NCBI GenBank assembly: GCA_010356995.1
Contig: ML996711.1
Span: 62,001 to 126,000, forward strand
Origin: Trichodelitschia bisporula
Taxonomy: Eukaryota > Ascomycota > Dothideomycetes > Phaeotrichales > Phaeotrichaceae
DNA: 64,000 bases
Reading direction: 5' to 3'
The position numbers and the translations under genes were made by a program. The notes beneath the pieces were generated by a model that worked only from the letters and a program-made list of their open reading frames with translations, ran no database searches and was not told where the DNA came from. Shown here piece after piece: positions 12,236 to 23,372 of the stretch (positions are counted from its first letter, which is position 1; each line of letters starts with the position of its first letter).

Positions 12236-12931
12236 TCAATCCGTGGCCTTGTATTTCTTCTGGTACTCATCCAGCCGCTTCAACTCGTCCTCAGAGCCGG
12301 AGCCCCTGAAGAACTCCAAAATGTCGTCGAGGGTCAAGATGGACAGCACGGGAATACCGTACTCCTTCCTGACCGCTCCAATTGTGCTACCCCGCGGCGC
12401 ATCCTCATCCTCGCCCTCCTTAGCGGGCGTCTTCTCCTGACGATCGAACGAGACCACGATGCCCACCAACTCGCCACCCTCCCTCTTTATAATATCGATG
12501 GCGCCGCGAATCGCTGTGCCAGCCGTCATGACGTCGTCGATGATAACGACACGCTTGCCCTTGAGCGGCGCACCAACGATGCTGCCACCTTCGCCGTGAT
12601 TCTTGACTTCCTTGCGATCGAAGCTGTAGCTCACGTTGCCGAAGCGCGCGGGGTCCATTTCGGCTAGCTTATCGAGCGTGGCGGCGGCGAGCGGGATACC
12701 TTTGTAGGCCGGGCCGAAGAGCACATCAAATTCGAGGGCGGGAGTGTGCGAGGCGATGGCGTGGGCGTAGGCGCGGGAGATGGAGCGCAGGTGGGCGGCG
12801 CGGTGGAAGAGTCCCGCGTTGAAGAAATAGGGTGATATGCGGCCGGACTTGAGGGTGAAGGTGCCGAATGAGAGGGCGTTGGCATCGATGCTGTCCTTGA
12901 TGAACTGCATCTTGTATTTTGTGAGAGACAT
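12236..12931 (-). CDS. URA5: orotate phosphoribosyltransferase
   Basis: Transfers the phosphoribosyl group of PRPP to orotate to make orotidine 5'-monophosphate in de novo pyrimidine synthesis (cytosol). A single exon of 231 residues, the usual fungal length. The start at MSLTKYK is chosen because family similarity begins there; a Met 29 codons upstream (13018) is in frame but the added peptide has no family support. The substrate-entry motif [15 protein letters not shown] lies at 26-40. The flexible catalytic loop is [13 protein letters not shown] (104-116). The PRPP-binding signature is [13 protein letters not shown] (128-140). An extra acidic insert containing [10 protein letters not shown] precedes the last strand. 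It is transcribed away from NOG1 from a shared promoter. Confidence 0.96.
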   Translation of the reverse strand: MSLTKYKMQFIKDSIDANALSFGTFTLKSGRISPYFFNAGLFHRAAHLRSISRAYAHAIASHTPALEFDVLFGPAYKGIPLAAATLDKLAEMDPARFGNVSYSFDRKEVKNHGEGGSIVGAPLKGKRVVIIDDVMTAGTAIRGAIDIIKREGGELVGIVVSFDRQEKTPAKEGEDEDAPRGSTIGAVRKEYGIPVLSILTLDDILEFFRGSGSEDELKRLDEYQKKYKATD

Positions 12932-13391
12932 GATGGCGGCTGCAGTAGAGGCTTTGGGGGAGGGTGAGGGATGTATTTTCAAAAGATTGTCGCGATGCTT
13001 AGGAGGGGCTATCGACATGGTGGGGCATTTTTTTCGAACCCTGGTGCAATCTGGCGCAGTTGGTTTACAAGTCTACGTGCTCAAAAGACCTTCTCTTGCG
13101 ATATTCGGCAGTGGCAGCTGATCGGAAAGAAGACTAGCTATCGTCTAATCCAGCCCTTCCACTGCTGTACTCACTGTGGTAAAATGCACACTCCGATGCT
13201 CAAATGCGAGGCGTGAGTGATGGATGAGGGGCGGGTCAACAATTCTTGACCAACCAGTGGGTGCTCCGTAGCAAATCGATAAGCGATGCCAAGACTTCAA
13301 CTTTTTTTCGCCTCCAACCTCCGCTTCCCCATCTCAATAGCACATCATCGCTGAGTGCTTTACCCCCCTAAACTTCCCACTCTCCGCAAAG
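12932..13391. promoter_or_regulatory. shared divergent promoter of URA5 and NOG1
   Basis: Only 460 bases separate the two start codons, so both promoters and leaders must lie here. The part next to NOG1 is C/T-rich on the plus strand; no clear TATA element is visible. Pairing a nucleotide-synthesis gene with a ribosome-biogenesis gene would make growth-linked co-expression sensible, but that is inference. Confidence 0.55.
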
Positions 13392-15499
13392 ATGAAGACG
13401 ACGTGGAAGGATATTGCCCCGGTGCCCAACTCGACCGAGTTCCTCGACATCGTCCTCAGCCGGACGCAGCGCCGCTTGCCCACACAAATCCGTGCCGGTT
13501 TCAAAATCAGCAGAATTCGTGCGGTACGGCTTCTGAACGACGGCGCACTGGCGAAGCTAATGGTGCGCAGTTCTACACCCGCAAAGTCAAGTACACGTCC
13601 GAAACGTTCTCGGAGAAGATTCAGGCGATCCTCGATGGCTTCCCCAAGCTGCAGGACATCCATCCCTTCCACAGAGATTTGATGAACACGCTCTACGATG
13701 CGGACCACTTCAGAATCGCTCTCGGACAGCTTTCAACCGCTAAGCGGCTGATTGAGACAGTTGGTGGGTGGTACCCCCCGGTTAAAGGATGAGGAACTGA
13801 CTTCGCATAGCGCGCGACTACGTGCGTCTCTTAAAGTATGGTCAATCGCTTTTCCAGTGCAAGCAGCTCAAGCGCGCTGCCCTTGGTCGCATGGCCACGA
13901 TTACGAGGCGCCTCAAGGATCCGCTCGTCTATCTCGAGCAGGTGCGGCAGCATTTGGGGCGTCTTCCTTCGATCGACCCGAACACGCGCACGCTGCTCAT
14001 CTGCGGCTACCCCAACACCGGAAAGTCAAGCTTCTTGAAGAACATCTCGCGTGCGGACGTAGATATCCAGCCATATGCCTTCACCACCAAGTCGCTCTTC
14101 GTAGGTCACTTCGATTACAAAATGCTGCGGTTCCAGGCCATTGATACTCCCGGTATCCTGGACCACCCGCTCGAGGAGATGAACACCATTGAGATGCAGT
14201 CCGTCACGGCCATTGCCCATTTGCGGTCTGCCATTCTCTACTTCATGGATCTTTCGGAGCACTGCGGCTACTCGGTAGACGCTCAGATCCAGCTCTACCA
14301 CAACATCAAGCCCCTCTTCGCCAATAAGCTCACCTTCATCGTCATCAACAAGATCGATCTGCTTCGGCCTGACCAGCTGGACACCATCACTCAGGAGAAG
14401 ATCCAATCGCTTCTTAAAGCAGGCGAGGTGGAGCTGATGGAGATCTCGTGCGCCACAACGGAGAACGTCATGACCGCGCGTAATGCGGCTTGCGACCGCT
14501 TGATCGCCGTTCGCAACGCAGAGAAGCTGAAGGCCGGTACTAACAGTGCAGGCGAGGCAACGGGTCGTCTTGGCGACCTGCTGCGGCGCATTCATGTCGC
14601 CCAGCCTATGGGCGGCGTTGTACGCGAGACATTTATCCCCGAGGCAGCGCTGAACCGCATCCGGACCGACCCCGAGGACCCGAACCGGCCGAAGACGGAG
14701 CGCGACCTGGAGTTGGAGAACGGCGGGCCGGGCGTGTACAACATCAACCTGAAGAAGAACTACCTGCTCGAGAACGATGAGTGGAAGTCAGACAAGATTC
14801 CCGAAATTTTCGACGGCAAGAACGTGTACGACTTCGTCGATCCGGATATCGAAGCCAAGCTCCAGGCCCTCGAAGACGAGGAGGAGAAACTCGCCGCCGA
14901 AGGCTTCTACGACGAGGAGGAGCACATGACCGATGACGAGGAGGCCGAGGTCCGCTACAAGGCCGAGCTCATCCGCGAGAAACGCGTGCTCCTCCGCAAC
15001 GAGGCTAAGATGCGCAAGAGCCTCAAGAACCGCGCTGTCATCCCCCGCTCCATCAAGGCCAAGAAGCTCTCTGAAATAGAACGCCATCTCGAATCCCTTG
15101 GCCACGACGCTGCTCCCATTGCCGCTCGCGCTCGCTCTATGTCTCGCGGTCGCTCCGCTGCGCGCCCCGCGCCTGACGCCGATGCTATGGATATCGATAA
15201 CGATGATCCCCGTGCGCGCTCCGCGGCCCTCCGCGCGAAGAGCCGCGGTCGCAGCCAGAGCAATCGCCGTGATGATGGTGTTACGGACGAGATGGCACGC
15301 AGCAAGGCGGATCGCCTCCAGAAGCTCGGCCAGATGAAGATGAATCGCATGGCGCGGCAGGGCGAGGCCGATCGCCATGTTGGCACGACGATGCCGAAGC
15401 ACTTGGTGAGTTTCTTTTGTCTGGTTACATTGTGGGTGTGGGCTAATCTGTGCATAGTTTGCGGGCAAGCGCTCGCAGGGCAAGACGCAGAGACGGTAG
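13392..15499 (+). CDS. NOG1: nucleolar GTPase NOG1 (60S ribosome assembly)
   Basis: Essential OBG-family GTPase that binds pre-60S particles in the nucleolus and is released in the cytoplasm. Exons 13392-13523, 13571-13763, 13811-15405 and 15458-15499 give 653 residues, the expected length. The start [19 protein letters not shown] is nearly invariant in the family. The G domain shows GYPNTGKSS (G1, about 174-182), [19 protein letters not shown] (G3) and NKID (G4). The third position of G1 is Thr where most orthologues have Val. The acidic and Arg/Ser-rich C-terminal region ends in the small last exon encoding [13 protein letters not shown], so without that splice the basic tail is lost. Introns are 47, 47 and 52 bp. 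Assignment is very secure. Confidence 0.97.
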
Positions 15500-15799
15500 A
15501 TCAAACGTGGGGATCGTGCTTGCTGGGAGGTATCCTGATGAGTGGCGTTGGGAGTCGGGCGGCGGGGTATTTTGGGGGCAAAATGATCAGAAACATGGCA
15601 TTAGCTGCAATTCATATCATGACGGTTCATTACGCGTGTATGCCTGTTCGATGCTTTTGATGCGCCCCGGAGTCTAGTCCTTCCGGTCTATCAGATGCAA
15701 TGTCTTACGTCGCCGTACGCCCTCGCTAAGAAAAAAAAAGGAAAGTAGAGCCAGATAGACGCCAAACACCACTCAGGCAAACAGTACTCCCAGGCCATG

Positions 15800-16009
15800 C
15801 TACACATTCCTTGAACCTTTCTCCGTCTTCATCCGCTTCCACCGCTTAGTCTCGCGACTCCTCTCAATTGTCCTCCTCCAATCCCTAACCGACTGCCTAG
15901 CGCGTTCCGCCGCCGTAGACACAGGGACACGGATCCCAAAACTAGCCATGATGCCATCGACCTCGGCCTGGCTGACATAGCGGCGGCCGATGAGTTCGCT
16001 GATGCGCAT
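15800..16009 (-). CDS. uncertain small protein or C-terminal exon
   Basis: A 69-codon frame starting MRISELIGRRYVSQAEVDG and ending in a strongly basic tail (RSRETKRWKRMKTEKGSRNV). I do not recognise a family. The same frame stays open without a stop for over 200 bases upstream (to about 16250), reading Pro/Ser-rich sequence that contains RSPNPHTYDELSR directly before the Met, but no upstream ATG exists in that stretch. Either the gene is short, or its first exon lies further right and overlaps the acetyltransferase 3' end. Basic character and size would suit a small mitochondrial or ribosome-associated protein, which is only a guess. The 300 bases between NOG1 and this frame hold nothing I can name. 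Confidence 0.35.
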   Translation of the reverse strand: MRISELIGRRYVSQAEVDGIMASFGIRVPVSTAAERARQSVRDWRRTIERSRETKRWKRMKTEKGSRNV

Positions 16010-16220
16010 GCGGGAAAGCTCGTCGTAGGTATGGGGGTTTGGCGAGCGCAGCGGGGGAAAAAGGGGGCGTGTTCGATCGGGGGAGGAGGTCGGGTCCGGG
16101 TGTAGAGAAAGGGGGGAACTAGGTATGTTAATGAATGCGGTATTGGGAAGATGCCGTGCGGCTGCTGCTTCGTGTGTCGGAGGCCAAAATAATAACGGAA
16201 GCGGGTGATGGGTGGTGGGT

Positions 16221-17513
16221 TTAGACCGACTGGAGTTTGCGCTTGGTGGTGACTTTGGGCGGAGTCTTGATGGTCAGGACCTGGCTTTCATCAGCGAGAT
16301 TCACGAGGTATAATGGTGGAGAGGAGGTGTGAAGCCCCGTCTCCACGCTTAGATTCATGCGTCTAGATAAGATAGCTCACGTACCATGTCGAACCATGGC
16401 ACGCCTCCAAACTTCACGTCGCTCTCGCCGACCTTCTTGAAGCCACGACTCTGGTAGAACTTGACGAGCTTCCCCTCGCAGATGAGGGCGATGCGATCTA
16501 CGACATCGTGCGTCTTCATGCGCTTGGCCAGCTCGTTGAGGAGCAGCGACGCAACTCCGAAATCACGCACACCTTCCAAAACGGCAAGCGAATGGATACA
16601 CAGGGTGCGGCCCAAAGGCTTGTTTCCTAGCTCTGGATACTTCGTCTGGTAGCTCGTTGCCGTCTCCCAATCTGGGGGCAGCGCCATGCCGGCGTCATTG
16701 ATCACCTTAGATTCGGACAGCGTGCAGATGACGTGGCCAAGAAGAATGGAAGAACGCGGCTGGAACTTGGAGGGCCTCCTTGTCGTAGTGTCAGCGAACT
16801 TGACGGCAACGGGAAAAGTGGCCATAGTGCGGTACGGCGTGCTGGAATGGTGATTGGGGAAGACGGTGGCCTTGATGCCCAAGCAAAGACCCGAGTTTTC
16901 GCGGAGACGGTAGAGGATCTACAACGGTTAGCTGATATCGCAAAACGCTGCGGCAGTCGAATGTGGAGTCCGTCAAGTATCGGGACGAGCATCCATTTTT
17001 GCGGGGGGGAAGCCCAGGCTAACACACCTTCTCCCTAGTCGCCCTCAAATTCTCCGGAAAGGCTTCATTCTCCAAAAGCACACAAGCTTCGGCATCGTTT
17101 GTAGTCAGGGTTGTGGCGTACATTTGCGGCTTATACAGCAGTTTCTTGGCGGGAGTGTCGCCGTTGGACGGACCAGGTGAGACGCCATCGCGATGATGGA
17201 TGATCTCAAAGCTAGCGCCGGCATGTTCCTCACGAGTGGGGGACTCTTGGCGAGCAGGAGAGGCCGTGATGGACGGCTCAGGCATGGGTGATACATCGGT
17301 CATAGGCACATCCTCATTGCCAGCATTTTCGGCGTTGGTTTCGGAGATTTCCGGCGTATGTTTGACCGGGGAAGCGGTTGTGACTCCGTTGACGGAGGCA
17401 TCGCCGGACTTGCCAGTGTGGGCTTGCGATGGCGTGAGAGTAGGCATGGTGGAAAGTGTGTCGCACGGAGATTCGGGTCCACGCGCAGTGCTCGAGCCAT
17501 CACTGGAAGACAT
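16221..17513 (-). CDS. GNAT-family N-acetyltransferase (PAA1/AANAT-like)
   Basis: An acetyl-CoA-dependent N-acetyltransferase; similarity in layout to arylalkylamine/polyamine acetyltransferases (AANAT, yeast Paa1) suggests a small amine substrate. Three exons (17513-17028, 16918-16385, 16280-16221) give 359 residues. Residues 1-120 are disordered and Ser/Pro/Glu-rich. The GNAT fold starts near ATTLTTNDAEACVLLENEAF. Motif A is CIHSLAVLEGVRDFGVASLL, and motif B ends KFYQSRGFKKVGES. The second intron (104 bp) starts GTACGT immediately after WFDM; if it is retained, translation stops ten codons later with a different tail. The spliced tail is VLTIKTPPKVTTKRKLQSV. The first intron is 109 bp, long for this window. 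The family is secure; the substrate is not. Confidence 0.85.
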
Positions 17514-19522
17514 GATGCCTGCCGACTGCCACCGAGGATGACGTGGGAGATGGAGATTTGACGATTCTGTTTATGCTGTGAAAATTATTGACGCTGTACG
17601 TTGTTTGCCAGGGGACACAGCACCAATACGGCGGTGCTACTGTTGAGTAGAGATGTCGGCAGGTGGAGGAGGAAGGGAGAGAGAGAAAGAACGAGCGGTC
17701 GTAGAGTAGTATAGAGCGTTTCTCTCTCACGATGACGCAACTTAGTGGCAGAGATCTCGGAGTAAGCTTGCCAGATGTGGACAAACTAGGACGTTTACTG
17801 GCGTGGATTCGACGACTGTATCGTGTGCACCAGTTTTGACGTCCTAGCTCGGGGTGCCTGGCTACGGAGCAATTCCGTTGTGTCACTAGGCCGGGGAGGA
17901 TTTGGAGTTGACTGGAAGGGGACAACGGAGGCGGCGATCGCAAGAGATCAAACCGTGCTGCAGCTCTGCGATGACCTGCATGTCAAGTCATCACACGGCC
18001 ATCGAAGAGCTGTTGTTGGTCTGCTTTGAACGTACCTCTGGCCTTGGCACGAGGCTTTGTAGAAGGATGCCGCAGCAGACGAACAGCTAGAGAGTATCTA
18101 GATGCGGGAGCGGTGACGGTGAGCAGGCGACCCTGAAGCTTTAGCAGGGCGATAAAGCTTTCGATGAGCTCTCTTCGGGGTGGGTGGTGGGGTTGGAGAG
18201 GCTGGGCGGGGGGGCGGAGTGCTGCAGAGGTGCCTTGGTCCTTCTTACACGTGCTGCATGAAGGACGCAGAGCCCGGAGAGAGAATTATTGATGAAGCTG
18301 TAGGAGTTTGGGATGAAGGAAGTAAGTGATTCGGGGCTGGAAAAGAGGTGAAAGATGAGAGAGTAGTAGAAGAGAAAAGAGGATGTCGTGGCGCAGAAGA
18401 GCGGTACTCCGTACACCAGGCTAACTGTTACCAGTAGGTCAAGCTTTGAGGTTCTGGATCACCAATAGCACCGCCACACCCAAATGGCGGAGAGTGGCTT
18501 TTACTATGAGGTCATTGCACCGTGCACTCCTTCTCTTCTGTCGTTACATCTCGTCATCATTTTCTGTGGATTATCAAAACGGTTATGGTACGGTACAGAC
18601 CAATTCTCACAAGAACGCGTGTTCAGACCAGAACCTCGGCCGTAGACTTTGGACGAAGCTGATCAAACTACACAGTAACAAAAAGGCATTATTAGCTGGT
18701 CTCGAGTGTTGTTAACCGACCCCGCCTTCTTGATGCCTGACTTTACGGGTCACACATTGCACAAGTGGCATAATGCACGGAACGGACTTCCCTAATGCAA
18801 TGCACAAGCACACAAGGCGCAACAAACACAAAGAGGAAGCGCCACCACAGTCTCTCTCCGCCACTCAGAGGTCACAGGGAGCTTGAGGAAGCTGGCGCCT
18901 CTCCAACATCTCTTCCCCCCCCACTACTCTCTTCGCTCCTCTTCCGTACACTGTTTGTCCCGAAGTCTTCTCTTCCTCCATCCTCGAAACAAAGGCCCAG
19001 GCACCCACACCTCAAACCTTCACCGCAATACCACCAAACCCCTCATCCCTCCCCTCCAAGCTACCTAGTAAGCTTTTTAACTGTCCGATCCTTCGATCCC
19101 TTGACCAGGTCTTACGCCCGGTCTTCTGTTTCCAGGTGGCTGCTGCCTTGCGAACCAAGAGAGTGAAAGAGAAAGGAACCCAAAGCTTGCCTCACATCGC
19201 CTTTGCCCGCTTCTACCAACTTCTAGCCGTCTTCGTAATCACAAAGCTTCGGTATCGACGAATACATACCTGTTTCGCTCCGTCCTCTCGAGTCCTTCCA
19301 TAGCAAGACACACGCATCCACATATAGAGCTGTCCCGCCGTTCTTGTGTCCAGTTTCACGCTGCACGAGGTCACATTCGAGAAGCTCTCCCGCCGTCCCT
19401 CTCCCTCAATAACCCCTCCCCCACCCACTGCTCCCGCCGGGTGTGCAACGCTCTTTGAACGGATTCAGAAACACCTGCATATAAGGGCAAGGTAGTCGCC
19501 TCTCCCGCCGCACATCCCCACA
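17514..19522. other. divergent intergenic region between acetyltransferase and DDI1
   Basis: Two promoters should lie here. The right half (18780-19520) is C/T-rich on the plus strand and probably holds the DDI1 leader, with a CATATAAG element at about 19478, some 45 bases before the start codon. I see no convincing coding frame. Confidence 0.4.
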
Positions 19523-20988
19523 ATGTGAGTCTAGATGTCCATCCCGTCGCCACGAACTTGTGCAACTGACCCGGCGGTTCCGCTCAAGGCCGCGCATCAC
19601 CATATCAATCAATGCTTCTGGCGAGCCCGTCGACCAGGAGTTTCTCACCATCGATCTCTCCGGCGGTCTCACAATTGCCGATCTCAAAGGCGTCATCGAG
19701 GCCGAGACCAGCTTCCCCCCGGAGTCGCAACTCTTTTACTTCAACGGCCAGGCTTTGCGTTCCGACACCCAGACTCTCGAGCAGGCCGGTATTAAAGATG
19801 GGGAGATGCTCGCCATGATGGTCAACCGCCGCCAGCCAACTTCACCCGCTCAGCAGCGCAACAACGGTCCGTCGCCCCAGGATGAGCGGTCGCGAGAACG
19901 CATAGAGGCCGTGCGTCAACAGATACTCACGCAGCCTACGCAGCGCATGCAGTTGCTTCAGCAAGCTCCGGGACTGTCCAACGTACTGGAGGATCCAGAG
20001 CAGTTTCACCAGCAATGGATACGTATGCTGGACCAGCAGGAACAATTGCGGCAAGACCGCGCGAACGAGATGGCGCTGCTAAATGAAGACCCGTTGAATC
20101 CGGACTCGCAGAAGAAGATTGCCGACATGATTCGCCGGGAACGTATCGAGGCCAACCTCCAATATGCCTACGAGCACAATCCAGCTGGTACGTTCCGTTG
20201 ATATCTATATTCCCTTCACAAGCTGAGAATATCCAGTTTTCGCCCAAGTCACGATGCTCTATATCAACGTCAAGGTAAATTCGCATCCGATTAAAGCCTT
20301 TGTCGACTCTGGCGCACAAACAACGATCATGTCACCCACTTGCGCCGAGGCCTGCGGAATAAGCCACCTGATCGATGAACGCTACGGCGGAATCGCCCGA
20401 GGTGTCGGAACCGCTCGAATCCTAGGCCGCGTGCACCACGCAATGATCCAGATCGGCGACGCCGAGCTCTCATGCGCCTTCACAGTCATGGAAGGCAAAG
20501 ACGTCGACCTCCTCTTCGGCCTCGACATGCTCAAGCGCCACCAAGCCTGCCTCGACCTCCTCAACAACGAACTGCGCTTCCCGCACACCCGCGTCCCCTT
20601 CCTCGGCGAGAGCGAAATCCCCCGCAATTGGGAGGAGAGCCGTGTTGACGAGCCTACGGTCGAGGGACCGGATGGCACGGAGGTGGGTGCGCGGTCGGGT
20701 GCTGTTCGGCCCCGCGGCTCGGCTGCTGTCGCTCGCGAGCACCTCCGCACCGGTGAGGCGAGCGGGAGCACGGGCGCGCAGGCTGGTCCCAGCGGGACGA
20801 GCGGCGCGGCGAGCGCAGGGTCCAGTCGGGCTCAACAGGCACCTGCTCCGCGCCAGCCTACCTCCCGCTATCCGCAGTGCGACGTGGAGCAGCTGGTTGC
20901 GTTGGGATTTTCGCAGCGGGAGGCGGAGGCGGCGCTGGACGCGACGGGTGGGAATGTTGAGCTTGCGGCGGGGTTTTTGTTCCAATAG
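19523..20988 (+). CDS. DDI1: DNA damage-inducible protein 1, ubiquitin shuttle and protease
   Basis: Carries ubiquitylated proteins to the proteasome and has an aspartyl-protease fold; cytosolic and nuclear. The best model has exon 1 as only the AT of the start codon (19523-19524), an intron 19525-19588, exon 2 19589-20187, a 49 bp intron and exon 3 20237-20988, giving 450 residues. The protein begins MPRITISINASGEPVDQEF, with a ubiquitin-like domain at about 3-76. The retropepsin-like domain starts MLYINVKVNSHPIKAF and has the catalytic triplet D224-S225-G226. A C-terminal UBA domain, with VEQLVALGFSQREAEAAL, occupies the last 39 residues. Without the first splice the ATG at 19523 is followed at once by TGA. 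An alternative is the unspliced Met at 19560, which adds a poorly conserved leader. The protease domain is a normal host domain, not a viral fossil. Confidence 0.93.
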
Positions 20989-21342
20989 TTGAGGACAGGG
21001 AGGTTGTTCGGTGACGGAATGGGCTTGAAACGGATTATGGCGAATAGGCTGGCTGGTTTGTTGAGGATGCGGTTGAGAGCTATTGTGGTGGGTTTGCGGT
21101 GCATAGGTGCATAGGTGCATGGGTGCATGGGACCACGGCTAAGTGTACAAGATATCTCTGCATTGGCACAAAATGGATGACACATGTTTCTTTGTTCGCT
21201 GGGAGTGAGTGAGACCTACAAGGCGGCTGGCGGACCGTTCAGCACAATACGCACTCGGACGGGTCATTATGTTGGGCCAACAAAAGCCAGGTGGTCCTAG
21301 TTACCGTAGTATCAATCCGCCGCCCATCATCTCGGGGACCGT
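20989..21342. other. convergent 3' gap between DDI1 and ACB1
   Basis: Both neighbours end here. A short imperfect repeat of GTGCATAGG/GTGCATGGG units runs from about 21099 to 21130. No coding frame is supported. Confidence 0.4.
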
Positions 21343-21701
21343 CTATTTCAGACCAGGCTCAGCCTTGAGCCGCTCAAATGTCGCCACATACTTCTGGCGC
21401 GCCTGCTCCTTTGTCACGCCCTCGTCGAGTTTCTTCTGCCATGCCCTTTTCTTTGCCTTGCCCTGCGGAGATGTTAGCGACGGAGAATTGGAGCTGGACG
21501 CGGGCCTTACCGCCAAGTCGAACGTGCCCGGATTCGACTTGGAAATGTCCTCGCCATTGCCGATTTTGAAGTAGGAGTACAGCTGAAGGGATGTTAGTGG
21601 TGGGGATAGGAACGGTGGGAGAGGCGTACCTCGAGGAGCTCGTCGTTGGATGCGTGCTTGAGGTTGCGCGCGGAGGCGGCGGCTTCTTCGAAAGTAGGCA
21701 T
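21343..21701 (-). CDS. ACB1: acyl-CoA-binding protein
   Basis: Binds medium and long-chain acyl-CoA esters in the cytosol and supplies them to lipid metabolism. Three small exons (21701-21630, 21582-21511, 21462-21343) are separated by introns of 47 and 48 bp and encode 87 residues, the standard length. The start MPTFEEAAASARNLKHASND matches the first helix. Ligand-pocket elements are visible as LYSYFKIGNGED, then NPGTFDLAGKAKKRAW and EQARQKYVATFERLK. The usual aromatic of the KWDAW box is replaced, giving KKRAW. The frame remains open upstream to a Met at 21890, but that stretch lacks family similarity and is probably leader sequence. Confidence 0.95.
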
Positions 21702-22074
21702 GGTGGAAGTGGTGAAGATGATTGTGTTGGCGTCTGTTGGGAGGGGTTGAGATTGAGGATAGAACTGAGAGGATAACTGAGTCTTGTAGTCTTGTAGTCT
21801 TGTAGTGGGGCCGCGGTTGATTTGCGGGGCTTGTGACGTCGGGATCAGGTGGGGCGGGGTCGGGTTGGCGGGGGTGGTCGTGGCGGGCATGGGGTGCGGC
21901 CGGGATTGAGGAATGACGGAGGGCTGGGTTGGGTGCCTGTTATGTCAAATCACGGGTTTGCATATTATGTGGATCGTTGGGTTGGCTCTTGACGGTAGGC
22001 TTCTACACCTTCCCTCTACAGCCCTCCAGGTCCTCTAAGGCTTAACCGAAGCAGTCTCGTTGCTCCAACCTCCT
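21702..22074. other. ACB1 promoter and 3' flank of the SURNod19-like gene
   Basis: It holds the promoter of the minus-strand ACB1 gene and the 3' end of the next locus. A tandem of TCTTGTAG units occurs at about 21781-21808. Nothing else is recognisable. Confidence 0.35.
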
Positions 22075-23372
22075 CTACGACGACGGAACATAGGTGATAG
22101 TCATGAACCCCATGTTGCTCTGCGTCTCATTGCCACTGACACGCAGCGGGTGGGCAACGTTATCCCAACCGGCCTCGAGGCGGATCTTATCCCCCTTCTT
22201 CAGCGGAATCGGCTCGGTGCACTCGCTCATCTTCGAAATCGTCTTCCATTCCTTGCCGTTGACGATGAGCTTCGAACCTGCGCTACCATATGTGGCCCTC
22301 GAGTCGCAGACCAGTTTGCCGTTGACGTACGCAGCGACGCCTGTGCCTCCGTCGTGCATGTGAGCGCCTGAGGAGTTAGTCGAGGCCGCATTACCAGTGA
22401 GAAGAGGGGGAGCTTACGCGCGACGATGATCTGTCCGTCCTTGAGTACGGTGAAGTCCTTGCTTACGACTGTGCCCTTATCCTGAGTGTTTGAGAAGGAC
22501 GAATGCGTGAAGTCGCAGCCTACCGGTCAGACTTGCCATCCAGACCCGGGGAAAGCACCTACCATCAACATTCAGCGGCGACTTAACCGCATCCGTGCCC
22601 ACCTTCCCAGGCATATACTCCACATCCAAACGTAGGTAGACGTCCTGCGGCTGGGTGAGATAGTTGATAATCTCCCCAGACATCGTGATCTTCGCCTGCG
22701 GGGGGATATAATATCCGCTGTCCACCTTGCCATCAGGCGTGGTAAACCAATCAGTAAACTCATCCACTGCACCCCCCACAAAGTTAGTGCTGTCCCCACC
22801 CCCCGCCAACAGCGCCGCAAACTGCGCGCTCTGCGCCTCCGAATCCGGGCCGGGACACATGGTCACCCACGGCTCCTGCTTCTTCCCCAGCGTGCTGGTC
22901 ACCACGTGGTGCAGATACACCCCATTAGCAATGTCCGCCCGCGTCCCATTCTGGAACACTACGTCCATCTTTGCTCCTAGCACCGTGCAGTCCGTGCAGT
23001 ACCCGCCGGCCAGCGCAGAGGCAAACGGCGTTCCATTCGGGTCCATCTGCTCTTGTCCGGGTGCCGCCGCGCTCGAGCCATGCGAGTGGCCGCCGGCTGA
23101 CGCGCCGCCATCCTGAGGGTGTTAGCCTGGGTACTGGCGTAGGTAGGGGGGCGGAGGGTGCGTGCCATGGAGGCCGGCAGCTTGATCGGCCCGTACAGGA
23201 TGTATTGCCGCTTAGCGCTGGGGCGGATCCGCGGCTTTACGTCTTCGACTTTGACGGGCGGACTGCTGGCGGTTATGGAGGAGGCATTTGGGACGGGGCT
23301 GTCGCGCGCCTTGAGGACGGCGGCTGAGGTGCCGGAAGCGAGGAGGAGGGAGAGGAGAAGAGTGGGATGCAT
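22075..23372 (-). CDS. secreted SURNod19/PHM-like protein
   Basis: Likely an extracellular protein of the stress-up-regulated Nod19 type, a family related in fold to copper-dependent peptidylglycine monooxygenase; activity unknown. Exons 23372-23166, 23112-22563, 22519-22418 and 22367-22075 give 383 residues. A signal peptide MHPTLLLSLLLASGTSA is followed by GPIKLPAS, which marks the first strand. Later motifs are YCTDCTVLGAKMDVVFQNG, GVYLHHVVTSTL and ARAHMHDGGTGVAAYVNGK. The HH and HMHDGG groups are candidate metal ligands. Two internal introns (43 and 50 bp) are canonical. The first (23113-23165) can only be joined in frame with a GC donor (GCACGC), so the exon 1 boundary is uncertain. The family name is from motif memory and should be treated as probable. 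Confidence 0.75.

Noticed and set aside
20254-20600. Retropepsin-like domain, considered as a possible retroelement fragment
   Set aside because: It is flanked by ubiquitin-like and UBA domains in one gene, the standard DDI1 host architecture.
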